A stretch of 64,000 nt of DNA from Serratia odorifera (lineage in GTDB: Bacteria > Pseudomonadota > Gammaproteobacteria > Enterobacterales > Enterobacteriaceae): contig NZ_LR134117.1 of the NCBI RefSeq assembly GCF_900635445.1, forward strand, positions 930,001-994,000. The letters are read 5' to 3'. Below are positions 48,401-57,567 of the stretch, piece by piece; position 1 is the stretch's first letter, and each line of letters opens with the position of its first letter. Under the pieces are notes generated by a model. That model was not told the origin of the DNA and made no database searches. It saw nothing but the letters and a program-made list of their open reading frames with translations. The translations under genes were made by a program, and so were the position numbers.

Positions 48401-48828
48401 GCGTGTCTCCTTAGTCGCCTTGTTATCTTAACGCGCTTTATTGAAGCCAGTCACAATCGTCAGAAATTTCTTTATTACCAATAATCGAATAAAAATACAT
48501 TAAAAACACATTTCCATTCAATTGAGATTAAAGATAAAAAATAACAAACAGAAAACAAGCGTGATTTATTCTGATGACATTCCTCGCGACTTGCGCTCGC
48601 TATTACCGTTACTGAGTTCGGTAATCGCGTTTATGCCATTTATTGGCCTCTGCGCCGTATCAATTTATTCACATACTGAATAGGTCATTTGGCAAGGTTA
48701 TGCAATCATCTGCATAAAAAATGAATAGTTATTTAATTTAACGGCAGAATTAGTGACTGCAATCACATTTTTTGCCGTTTTCGGCGTTAAAATGACGCCA
48801 TCGTTTCACTCATACCAGGTGGATGAAA
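48401..48828. other. AT-rich region upstream of speFL
   Basis: About 430 bases with no gene. Contains a small stem TTACCG/CGGTAA (48602-48623), a palindrome TTATGCA-N6-TGCATAA (48698-48717) and a candidate ArgR box (48720-48737). Presumably holds the speFL promoter; I could not place -35/-10 boxes. Confidence 0.6.
48720..48737 (+). promoter_or_regulatory. Candidate ARG box (ArgR site) upstream of speFL
   Basis: aaTGAATAGTTATTTAat matches the ArgR consensus half-sites TGAAT and ATTCA in nine of ten positions. It immediately follows a 7-bp palindrome. If real, it would link ornithine decarboxylase to arginine supply. Confidence 0.5.
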
Positions 48829-48933
48829 ATGGAAAACAACAATAGAAAATGGGCGCATATCAGGCGCACGACTCACTTAATGATGATGGCACACCGCAGT
48901 TGCTTTAGCTTCGCATTCTTCAACTACAGATAA
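48829..48933 (+). CDS. speFL: Ornithine-sensing leader peptide SpeFL
   Basis: A 34-codon ORF reading MENNNRKWAHIRRTTHLMM and ending FFNYR. It has the same length as E. coli SpeFL and shares MENN, the HIRRTTH block, AHR and the FFN end. In E. coli, SpeFL arrests the ribosome when ornithine is bound, which prevents Rho-dependent termination upstream of speF. Start 48829 is preferred over in-frame ATG 48823 because AGGTGG is 6 bases away. Found by reading; too short for usual gene callers. Confidence 0.9.
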   Translation: MENNNRKWAHIRRTTHLMMMAHRSCFSFAFFNYR

Positions 48934-49203
48934 CTCTCCTCTTCGTTTCTTATTAGTTAATCGGAACGATCGCCGCTTTATTCGTTGATCCGCATTGTGC
49001 GACGGCTTCACTATGTCAATTATTCAATGACGTGGGTGGCACAGTGATTTCGTTTAATTAATAACAACACTATCCCATTTAAAAAATAAAACCGCGCAGT
49101 GCCATACAGGCATTGCCAAGGATCTGTATTTTTATTTTTACGGGAATATTTTTCAGTGAATCGTCGATTCGCTGCGGGATATTTCTGCCCAAAGGAAAAC
49201 AAA
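48934..49203 (+). promoter_or_regulatory. speFL-speF intergenic leader
   Basis: 270 bases between leader peptide and speF, pyrimidine-rich just after speFL (CTCTCCTCTTCGTTTC), as expected for a Rho-loading region. An AAAGGAAAAC ribosome site precedes speF. The switch mechanism is taken from E. coli SpeFL and is inferred here. Confidence 0.65.
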
Positions 49204-51366
49204 ATGAAAAGCTTGAAAATTGCCGCTAACCTTTCAACCCGAAGCTGCTTTGAAACCCACCGGGAAATCATTGATGTGCATCACACTGATTTTACCGATA
49301 TTGCCGCAGTGGTACTTTCTGCCAACGATGTTCAACAGGGAATGGTGGCGAAAATAGCAGAACGCGGCTTGAATATTCCGCTGTTTGCCGCCATCTGCTG
49401 TGAAGAAGAGCTGGATAACGCTATCTTGCCAGCCCTGCATGGCGTCTTCGAATTGTGCGGCAAAAATACGCAGTTCTATGGCAAGCAGCTGGAAGCGGCG
49501 GCAGTAAAATATGAAAGCGAACTGTTGCCGCCATTCTTTAATACGCTGACCCAATACGTTGAAATGGGCAACGCAACCTTCGCCTGTCCCGGCCATCAGG
49601 GCGGTGAGTTTTTCCGTAAGCACCCGGCAGGCCGGCAGTTTTTTGACTTCTATGGCGAAACGCTGTTCCGTTCGGACATGTGCAACGCTGACGTTAAGCT
49701 GGGGGATCTGCTGATCCACGAAGGGGCGCCCTGTGATGCACAAAAACATGCGGCGAAGGTCTTCAACGCTGACAAAACCTATTTTGTGCTCAACGGAACC
49801 TCAGCCTCCAATAAGGTGGTGACCAACGCCTTATTGACGCGTGGCGATCTGGTGCTGTTCGATCGTAATAACCATAAATCCAACCACCACGGGGCGTTGA
49901 TCCAGGCAGGCGCAACGCCGGTTTATCTGGAAACGGCCCGCAACCCGTTTGGTTTTATCGGCGGCATCGATGCGCACTGTTTCGAGGAACGCTATCTGCG
50001 CCAGCAGATCCAGGAAGTGGCACCGGAACGTGCTAACCAGCCACGGCCGTTCCGGCTGGCGATCATTCAATTAGGTACTTACGACGGCACCATCTATAAC
50101 GCGCGCCAGGTGGTAGACAAGATAGGCCATCTTTGCGATTACATTTTGTTCGACTCGGCCTGGGTCGGCTACGAGCAGTTTATTCCGATGATGAAAGACT
50201 GCTCGCCACTGCTGTTGGAACTGACGGAAAACGATCCGGGCATCATCGTCACCCAATCGGTGCACAAGCAGCAGGCCGGCTTCTCGCAAACCTCGCAGAT
50301 TCATAAAAAAGATAAACATATCAAAGGGCAACAGCGCTATTGCAACCATAAGCGTTTCAATAATGCCTTTATGCTACATGCTTCCACCAGCCCGTTTTAT
50401 CCGCTGTTTGCGGCACTCGACGTCAACGCCAAAATGCACGAAGGTCAAAGCGGACAGCGTTTGTGGAAGGAGTGCGTACGGATTGGTATTGAAGCACGCA
50501 AAATGCTGCTGGATACCTGTCAGTTGATCAAACCGTTCGTCCCGGTGCAAATCGAAGGCCGGCCATGGCAATCATATGATACGGAAACCATGGCCGACGA
50601 TCTGCGTTTCTTCAACTTCGTGCCCGGCGAGAAATGGCATGCCTTTGATGGTTACGCACAATCACAGTATTTCGTCGATCCGTGCAAACTGTTGCTGACG
50701 ACCCCAGGGATCGACAGTGAAACGGGCGCCTACAGCCGTTTTGGCATACCGGCTACCATCCTTGCCAATTACCTGCGTGAAAACGGTATTGTTCCAGAAA
50801 AATGCGATCTCAATTCAATTCTGTTCCTGCTGACGCCGGCGGAAGACATCGCCAAGATGCAGCATCTGGTGGCGCTGATTGCACGCTTTGAACAACATAT
50901 TGAACAGGATTCTCCGCTCAGTGAAGTGTTGCCGACGGTATATAAAAACCACCAGCAGCGTTATTTAAATTATACCTTACGTCAACTTTGCCAGGAAATG
51001 CATGATTTATACGTCAGCTATGACGTGAAAGAGTTGCAAAAGGAAATGTTCCGCAAAAAACATTTCCCACGGGTGGTAATGAATCCACAGGATGCCAATA
51101 CACAATTTGTTCGCGGTAATGTGGAATTGGTTTCACTCGCCAAATCGGAAGGGCGAATTGCCGCGGAAGGCGCGCTTCCTTATCCTCCTGGCGTGTTGTG
51201 CGTGGTGCCTGGTGAAATATGGGGCGGTGCGGCACAGCGTTATTTCCTGGCTCTTGAGGAGGGTATCAACTTATTACCCGGCTTCGCACCTGAACTGCAG
51301 GGTGTTTATATCCAGCAGGACGAAGACGGCTGGCAACGCGCTTATGGTTATGTGATTAAAGATTAA
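49204..51366 (+). CDS. speF: Inducible ornithine decarboxylase SpeF
   Basis: PLP enzyme decarboxylating ornithine to putrescine, consuming a proton. 720 residues (E. coli 732). The N-terminal wing (about 1-105) precedes the PLP domain; the Schiff-base lysine is K355 (SVHKQQAGFSQ), and CPGHQGGEFF and LNGTSASNKVV match. Start MKSLKIAANLS at 49204 with AAAGGAAAAC upstream. Cotranscribed with potE. Acid/anaerobic ornithine supply would set expression. Confidence 0.97.
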   Translation: MKSLKIAANLSTRSCFETHREIIDVHHTDFTDIAAVVLSANDVQQGMVAKIAERGLNIPLFAAICCEEELDNAILPALHGVFELCGKNTQFYGKQLEAAAVKYESELLPPFFNTLTQYVEMGNATFACPGHQGGEFFRKHPAGRQFFDFYGETLFRSDMCNADVKLGDLLIHEGAPCDAQKHAAKVFNADKTYFVLNGTSASNKVVTNALLTRGDLVLFDRNNHKSNHHGALIQAGATPVYLETARNPFGFIGGIDAHCFEERYLRQQIQEVAPERANQPRPFRLAIIQLGTYDGTIYNARQVVDKIGHLCDYILFDSAWVGYEQFIPMMKDCSPLLLELTENDPGIIVTQSVHKQQAGFSQTSQIHKKDKHIKGQQRYCNHKRFNNAFMLHASTSPFYPLFAALDVNAKMHEGQSGQRLWKECVRIGIEARKMLLDTCQLIKPFVPVQIEGRPWQSYDTETMADDLRFFNFVPGEKWHAFDGYAQSQYFVDPCKLLLTTPGIDSETGAYSRFGIPATILANYLRENGIVPEKCDLNSILFLLTPAEDIAKMQHLVALIARFEQHIEQDSPLSEVLPTVYKNHQQRYLNYTLRQLCQEMHDLYVSYDVKELQKEMFRKKHFPRVVMNPQDANTQFVRGNVELVSLAKSEGRIAAEGALPYPPGVLCVVPGEIWGGAAQRYFLALEEGINLLPGFAPELQGVYIQQDEDGWQRAYGYVIKD

Positions 51367-51427
51367 TTTCCCTTACAAGACGGTGAGCTTTCACCGTCAC
51401 GATCGCATGATAAAAGAGAGAATGATC

Positions 51428-52744
51428 ATGAGTAAGTCAAAGAACAAAATGGGCGTGGTTCAGTTAACCATTCTCACCGCTGTCAACATGATGGGATCCG
51501 GCATAATTATGCTGCCGACCAAGCTGGCCGAGGTAGGCACCATTTCCATCGTTTCATGGCTGGTTACCGCCGTCGGTTCGATGGCGCTGGCCTATGCCTT
51601 TGCCAAATGCGGCATGTTCAGTCGTAAATCCGGTGGCATGGGCGGTTATGCCGAGTACGCGTTCGGTAAATCCGGCAATTTCATGGCCAACTATACCTAC
51701 GGCGTTTCCTTGCTGATTGCCAACATTGCCATCGCCATTTCTGCCGTTGGGTACGGCACCGAACTGTTCGGCGTTAATCTGACGCCGATTGGCATCTGCA
51801 TCGCCACGATCTGTGTGCTGTGGATAGCAACCGTCGCCAACTTTGGCGGTGCCCGCATCACCGGGCAAATCAGCGGCATCACCGTTTGGGGGGTGATTAT
51901 CCCGGTGGTCGGCATTTCGGTCATCGGCTGGCACTGGTTCAGCGGCGACGCCTATCTGGCCGCCTGGAACCCACACGCCGTGCCGACCTTTGAAGCGATT
52001 GGCGCATCGATTTCCATGACATTGTGGGCATTCCTGGGGCTGGAATCGGCCTGCGCCAATACCGACGTGGTGGAAAACCCCGAGCGCAACGTGCCGATCG
52101 CCGTGCTCGGCGGTACACTGGGCGCCGCGGTGATTTATATCGTGTCCACCAACGTGATCGCCGGCATTGTGCCCAATATGGATCTTGCCAATTCTACCGC
52201 GCCGTTCGGCTTGGCGTTCTCGCACATGTTCAACCCCACCGTCGGCAAGATAATCATGGCACTGATGATAATGTCCTGCGTCGGTTCGCTGCTTGGCTGG
52301 CAATTCACCATTGCGCAGGTGTTCAAATCCTCCGCCGACAGCGGCTTCTTCCCGAAAATTTTCTCGAAGCTGAGCAAAGCCGATGCGCCGGTCAAAGGCA
52401 TGTTGACCATCGTTGTCATTCAGAGCGTGCTGTCCCTGATGACCATCAGCCCATCGCTCAACAAGCAGTTCAACGTGCTGGTCAATCTGGCGGTGGTCAC
52501 CAACATCATCCCTTATATTTTGTCGATGGCAGCACTGGTGATCATCCAGAAAGTCGCCAAGGTGCCGGAAAACAAGGCGCGGATCGCCAACGTCATTGCC
52601 GGTATTGGCGCCCTTTACAGTTTCTACGCGCTCTATAGTTCGGGAGAGGAAGCCATGATGTGGGGAGCGATCGCCACCTTCCTAGGCTGGACGCTCTACG
52701 GCATGGTTTCACCACGTTTTGAAATGATGGATAAAAAAGGCTGA
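51428..52744 (+). CDS. potE: Putrescine/ornithine antiporter PotE
   Basis: Exchanges putrescine for ornithine across the inner membrane, feeding SpeF. 438 residues in 12 helices of the APC family. MMGSGIIMLPTKLAEVG near the N-terminus and GLESACANTDVVENPERN are hallmarks. Start MSKSKNKMGVV at 51428. Follows speF by 61 bases; stops just before the duplicated terminator. Confidence 0.96.
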   Translation: MSKSKNKMGVVQLTILTAVNMMGSGIIMLPTKLAEVGTISIVSWLVTAVGSMALAYAFAKCGMFSRKSGGMGGYAEYAFGKSGNFMANYTYGVSLLIANIAIAISAVGYGTELFGVNLTPIGICIATICVLWIATVANFGGARITGQISGITVWGVIIPVVGISVIGWHWFSGDAYLAAWNPHAVPTFEAIGASISMTLWAFLGLESACANTDVVENPERNVPIAVLGGTLGAAVIYIVSTNVIAGIVPNMDLANSTAPFGLAFSHMFNPTVGKIIMALMIMSCVGSLLGWQFTIAQVFKSSADSGFFPKIFSKLSKADAPVKGMLTIVVIQSVLSLMTISPSLNKQFNVLVNLAVVTNIIPYILSMAALVIIQKVAKVPENKARIANVIAGIGALYSFYALYSSGEEAMMWGAIATFLGWTLYGMVSPRFEMMDKKG

Positions 52745-52784
52745 TAATCGCCAGCATTAAAAAATGGGCGCAAAAGCGCCCATT
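52741..52784 (+). repeat. 44-bp direct repeat, copy A (contains potE stop and terminator)
   Basis: Begins CTGATAATCG at the potE stop codon and contains hairpin AATGGGCG / CGCCCATT. Copy B at 53024-53067 is identical except one base (CTGATAACCG). The two are 283 bases apart. Confidence 0.97.
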
Positions 52785-52785
52785 T
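52758..52785. terminator. potE terminator
   Basis: Stem AATGGGCG / CGCCCATT with loop CAAAAG and flanking A/T run (AAAAAA on the left), 14 bases after the potE stop. On the minus strand a run of T follows the stem, so it works in both directions. Confidence 0.85.
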
Positions 52786-52843
52786 CAGCCTGTAACCGCA
52801 AGTCGCGGCGCATTTGGTCGGCAAGCGCTACATCGATGATATT

Positions 52844-52871
52844 TTTCTAAGCTGCCTGTACGGCAGTGAAC
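52844..52871 (-). CRISPR. Solitary type I-F CRISPR repeat (no array)
   Basis: On the minus strand these 28 bases read GTTCACTGCCGTACAGGC followed by AGCTTAGAAA, the type I-F (Csy) repeat as I recall it from Pectobacterium and Serratia. The Cas6f stem CTGCC-GTACA-GGCAG is intact. No second copy lies within 100 bases on either side, no spacer pattern is present, and no cas gene is in the window. It sits between the two 44-bp direct repeats in an otherwise gene-free segment. Confidence 0.85.
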
Positions 52872-53023
52872 CGTTGCAGCATAGCGCTAGCCACATGATT
52901 TTAAAACAACATCAGCGTTTGCACGCAAAAAACCCTTTTTTTAATCTGGCGGCCACATCTTCTATTAATCAATGGGTTACGCCAAAACGCAAAAATAGGG
53001 TCAAAGAGAGGGGGCAAATAAAT

Positions 53024-53067
53024 CTGATAACCGCCAGCATTAAAAAATGGGCGCAAAAGCGCCCATT
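53024..53067 (+). repeat. 44-bp direct repeat, copy B (contains ascB-side terminator)
   Basis: Same sequence as copy A with one change, including the potE stop-like CTGATAA. On the minus strand the hairpin is followed by TTTTTT, so it is the terminator of ascB. Confidence 0.97.
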
Positions 53068-53070
53068 CTT
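53042..53070 (-). terminator. ascB terminator
   Basis: Stem AATGGGCG / CGCCCATT with loop CTTTTG, followed on the minus strand by TTTTTTA, 20 bases after the ascB stop. Confidence 0.88.
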
Positions 53071-53088
53071 GCGTTCGTGCCGGGGTGA

Positions 53089-54518
53089 TTAGGTTAAATC
53101 CGCGCCGTTACTGGCGATGACTTTTTGGTACCAATAGAACGATTTTTTTCTGGTTCTCGCCAGCGTGCCGTTCCCCTGGTCGTCACGATCGACATGGACA
53201 AAGCCATAGCGTTTGCTCATTTCCCCGGTGGAGGCGGAAACCAGATCGATACACCCCCAAGAGGTATATCCCATCACCGGCACACCGTCTTCAATGGCGT
53301 CGGCCATCGCTTTGATATGCTCGCGCAAATAGCTGATACGGTAGTCGTCGTCAATTTCACCCTGCTGATTGAACTCGTCTTTCGCGCCCAAGCCGTTTTC
53401 CACCAGGAATAGCGGTTTTTGGTAGCGGTCATACATCATGTTCATGGTGATGCGCAGGCCAAGGGGATCGATGCCCCAGCCCCATTCGCTGGCGAGAATA
53501 TGCGGATTCTTCAGCGACTTGACCACGTTGGCGGCGCTGCTGTTGTGCTCGTTCATCTCGGCCGATGCGCAGCGCGAAGCGTAGTAGCTGAAGGAAACGA
53601 AATCGACGCTGTTTTTGAGGATCTCGCTGTCGCCGGGTTGCATCTCGAGCGTCACGCCCTTTTCCCGCAGCAGCCGTTGCGTATAGGCGGGGTAAGCCCA
53701 CGCGCCTGTACATCGATGAAAAACAGGTTTTCGCGGTCTTTTTCCAACGCCGCCCAGACATCTTCCGGCTTGCACGACCAGGGGTAAAAACTGCCGCCGG
53801 CCAGCATGCAGCCTACCTGATTGTGCGGATTGACCTCATGGGCAATTTTAGTCGCCAGTGCACTCGCCAATAATTCATGATGAGCCGCCTGATATTTCAC
53901 CTGCTCCTGATGCTCGCCGTCCTCAAACACCAGCCCGGCACCTGAAAACGGGCTGTGCAGCAAGATGTTGATTTCATTAAAGGTGAGCCAATACTTCACC
54001 AGGCCATCAAACGCCTCAAAGCAGCTGCGGGCATAGTGGGTAAAAAACGCCACCATTTTACGATTACGCCACGATCCGTATTCCTGCACCAGATGCATCG
54101 GCACGTCAAAATGGCACAGCGTCACCAACGGTTCGATACCGTGCTTTTGGCATTCGCGGAATACATCGCGATAAAAGGCGATGCCTTGCGCATTGGGCTG
54201 CGTTTCATCCCCGCGCGGAAACAGTCGGCTCCAGGCGATCGAGGTGCGGAATACGCTAAACCCCATTTCCGCCATCAGCGCGATATCCTCTTTATAACGA
54301 TGATAAAAATCGATGCCTACATGGCTGGGATAGAACTCATCCTCACGCAGCGTGAAACGCTGTTCCTGCCCCAGCTTTACCGCCAGCCGGTGAGCGCCAT
54401 GAGGGATCATGTCGATCGTGCTCAGCCCTTTGCCGCCTTCACGGTAGGCGCCCTCGGCCTGGTTGGCAGCTAACGCACCACCCCATAAAAAGTCTGCGGG
54501 GAAAACAGATGCTGACAT
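53089..54518 (-). CDS. ascB: 6-phospho-beta-glucosidase AscB (GH1)
   Basis: Hydrolyses phosphorylated arbutin, salicin and cellobiose delivered by AscF. GH1 motifs: acid/base Glu in LTFNEINILLHS and nucleophile Glu in FLVENGLGAKDEF. The frame breaks near 53700 after VQARG, where a G run is one short; the other frame continues AYPAYTQRLLREKG. Corrected length is about 476 residues. It follows ascF by 36 bases, and its terminator is the copy B hairpin. Probably a sequencing error, though cryptic asc genes are common in enterics. Confidence 0.92.
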
Positions 54519-54554
54519 ACTACACCTCTTGTTGATTATGTATTTTCATCATGG

Positions 54555-55997
54555 TCATACCGAGAGTGCCGGCGCGGTGGCGGCTTTTTCACTTTGCGCC
54601 TCCTGCTCAACGGGAATATCTTCAAACCCTAGCAGCAGCGTAAGAATAAACGACAGCACTACCGCCAGGATCATCACGCCAAACACCCAGACAATGGTCA
54701 TCGGATTGCTCGGGTCGAAGAACTGCACGCTGGTGAACAGGCCCGGTGACGCCATCGAATGGCTAGCCAATCCGGCAATCCCGGCCACCCCACCACAGAC
54801 AAAACCACTGATCAACGCCGCCACCAGCGGGCGCTTCAGGCGGACCGCCACGCCGTACAACGCAGGCTCTGAAATACCGGCCACGATAGCCGATGCCGCG
54901 GCAGCCAACGCCGTCTGGCGCAGTTCCGGATTTTTGGTGCGCCAGGCCACCGCCAGCGATGAGCCGCCCAGCGAAAGATTGGCGCCAATCTCTGACGGCA
55001 TCACCATGCCTTCCTTGCCGGTTTCCGCGATGGTCTGAATAATGGTTGGCGTAAACACGCGATGCATGCCGGTCATCACCAGCAACGGCCAGAGACCGCC
55101 CATAATGGCCACCGATAACCACCCCAGATAGTTATGAATGGTATAGACCAACGCAGAAATACGCTGCCGATCCAGATACCCAGCGGGCCAATCAGCAGGA
55201 TGGCGATCGGTGCCGCAATCAGCACGATCAGCATCGGTTTGAGGAAATTTTTCGTCACCGCCGGCGTAATGCGATCGACCCATTTTTCAATGTATGACAG
55301 CAGCCAGGTCATGCACAGCGCCGGGATGACCGTGTAGGTGTATTTTACTGCGGTGATCGATAAGCCGATAAATTCCACCTGCTGGCCCTGAGCGGCCTTG
55401 GCCATTAAATCGATAAAAGAGGGATGCACCAGCACCCCGGCAATGGCGATGGCCAACGACATGTTGGTTTTGAATTTTATCGGCGGCAGAAGCGGCCACC
55501 CATCACCGGCAGGAAGAAGAATGCCCCGTCACCGATCACGTTCAGCACGATCAAGGTTGAAGAGCCTGGGCTGAATACGCCGGTCATATCCAGGATCATG
55601 GCGAGCAACTTCACCATCGACCCACCGATAATCGCCGGAATCAGCGGTGACATGGTGCCAATCAACGCATCCAGAATACCGGCGCCGATGCGTTTCAGGG
55701 TGATTTTACCTTTTGGCGGCGAAGGTTGCTGCGCCACCGCCTGGTCGGGTAATAACTTCACCACTTCGGCATAGGCCTGTGAAACCGTATTGCCGATGAT
55801 CACCTGACACTGGTTTTCACTTCTGACCACGCCCAATACCCCCGGCGATCGCCTTCAAACCGGCGCTATCGACCCACGCTGTCATCGTTAAGCACGAAAC
55901 GTAAGCGCGTCATGCAATGCGTCACTGCCGCAATATTGCTCGCTCCCCCAACTGCTTCCACTATCGATCGTGATACCGCCGCATAATTCTTTGCCAT
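54555..55997 (-). CDS. ascF: PTS beta-glucoside transporter AscF, EIIBC
   Basis: Takes up and phosphorylates beta-glucosides. EIIB domain has the phosphorylated C28 (VTHCMTRLRF); EIIC follows with HPSFIDLMAKAAQG, NFLKPMLIVLIAAP and ISEPALYGVAV. No IIA domain, so it needs a IIA partner in trans. Four single-base insertions (near 55873, 55850, 55490 and 55155) split it into pieces, each conserved with E. coli AscF. Start MAKNYAAVSRS at 55997; about 480 residues when corrected. Confidence 0.9.
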
Positions 55998-56017
55998 GAG
56001 GATAACTCTCACAAATA

Positions 56018-56030
56018 GGTAACCGGTTCA
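56018..56030. promoter_or_regulatory. Candidate AscG operator
   Basis: GGTAACCGGTTCA is centred on palindrome AACCGGTT, near the TGAAACCGGTTTCA motif recognised by AscG. It lies 21 bases upstream of ascF in the divergent ascF-ascG gap. A second inverted repeat (ATTGATAATATTG...CAATATCAAT, about 56039-56066) is close by. Confidence 0.65.
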
Positions 56031-56198
56031 CACCGAGATTGATAATATTGACTGGCAATATCAATTTATATTTTTTATTTTTACCCGATTTGAGAAGTTG
56101 ATCAACATACATGCCGCGCAATAATCTGCGCGATGCCCTGCTCAGGCGCGGTGGAATGTGTAGAATATGGGGGCAAGTCAGCAAGCCAGGAAAACGCC

Positions 56199-57244
56199 AT
56201 GTCAACCATGCAGGAAGTAGCCAACAAAGCAGGCGTCTCAAAGGCCACGGTTTCACGTGTGCTGTCCGGTAAAGGGTACGTCAGCGAGGCCACCCGGGAT
56301 CAGGTGTATAAAGCCATTGAAGCGGCAGGTTATCGCCCTAATTTGCTGGCACGAAATCTGGCGACCAATAAGTCGCAATGCATTGGCCTGGTGGTTACTA
56401 ATACCCTGTATAACGGCAGTTATTTCAGCGAACTACTGTCCCAGGCGGCACAAAAGCTGGAAGATAATGGCCGGCAGCTGATTCTGGTCGACGGCAAGCA
56501 CAGCGCCGAAGAAGAGCAGGAAGCGATCCAGTTTCTGCTGGATTTACAATGTGATGCGGTGATTCTCTATCCACGTTTCTTAACCATCGACGTGATAGAC
56601 GAGATTATCGAGCAGGTTAAGCAACCGATCATGGTGGCGAATCGCCGGCTGAGAAAGAACCAAAGCCACTGCATTTGTTGCGATCACAAAGGTGCCAGTT
56701 TTAACGCCACCGCATATCTGATTGAGCAGGGCCACCGCGATATCGGCCTTTATTACCGGTTCGCTGGATTCTCCGACCGCCATCGAACGCTTATCCGGTT
56801 ACAAAGAGGCCCTGACCCGGTTCAATATCCCCGTGCAGGAACGGCGCATCATCAAGGGCAAATGGACGCCGGCCTGCGGCGCCGCAGCGGTAGCCAGCCT
56901 GCTGCACGACAACATCCCGTTTAGCGCCTTACTGGCCAGTAACGACGACATGGCGATTGGCGCCATCAAGCAGCTGACCGATCGAGGCATTGCCGTACCG
57001 GCTCAGGTGTCTGTGATTGGTTTCGATAATATTCCAACCGCGGCCCTATCTGACGCCGGCCTTGACCAGCGTTAAAGATCCGGTCAGCGACATGATCAAC
57101 GAAGTGATCAATCGGTTGATTGCCATGCTCGACGGCGGCTATTTGTCAAAAGACACGCTTTTTAGCTCGCAACTTATCGTCAGGGATTCGGTCGCCCATG
57201 GCCCTTTCTGGGGTGGCGATCGGCGCGGACTCGGCGAGGAATAA
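56199..57244 (+). CDS. ascG: LacI-family repressor AscG
   Basis: Repressor of ascFB. Helix-turn-helix MQEVANKAGVSKATVSRVLS at 4-23, hinge NLLARNLATNKS and sugar-binding domain. Start MSTMQEVANKAG at 56199. Two extra bases, near 56750 (after EQGHRDI) and near 57045 (before LTPALTSVKDP), break the frame. The corrected protein is about 348 residues, and continuity with the E. coli AscG sequence is clear throughout. Divergent from ascF. Confidence 0.9.
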
Positions 57245-57248
57245 CCGC

Positions 57249-57567
57249 ATGTCACATGACGCTGGCAGTCCCCCTGGCATAACCTGGCATCTGTATATGC
57301 TGCGCCTGCCCAACGGCATGCTGTATACCGGCATCACCACCGATGTACCGCGGCGCTTGGCACAGCATCAGGCCGGTAAGGGGGCAAAATCGCTACGCGG
57401 CAAAGGGGAACTGACGTTGGTATTCCACTGTCCGGCGGGGGATCGATCGTTGGCGCTACGCCCTGGAGTATCGGGTTAAGCAACTGAGCAAACAGCAAAA
57501 AGAGAGGCTGGTGTCACACCCGCCCCTCTCGCTGGAACACCTGCTACCGCAGGTTAAAATCGATTGA
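57249..57567 (+). CDS. yhbQ: GIY-YIG nuclease-like protein YhbQ
   Basis: Small GIY-YIG superfamily protein: LYMLRLPNGMLYTGITTDVPRRL gives the signature, and GKGAKSLRGKGELTLVF is conserved. One extra C near 57465 stops the frame; the other frame continues LEYRVKQLSKQQKERLVSH and ends at QVKID. About 105 residues. E. coli YhbQ acts on single-stranded DNA. Its 3' end overlaps yhbS by 14 bases on the opposite strand. Confidence 0.88.

Noticed and set aside
52814..53092. A 92-residue frame in the potE-ascB gap.
   Set aside because: It needs a TTG start, runs across the solo CRISPR repeat and the terminator hairpin, and matches nothing known to me.
52700..53100. A full CRISPR array around 52844.
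   Set aside because: Only one repeat copy is present; flanks of one spacer length show no second copy.
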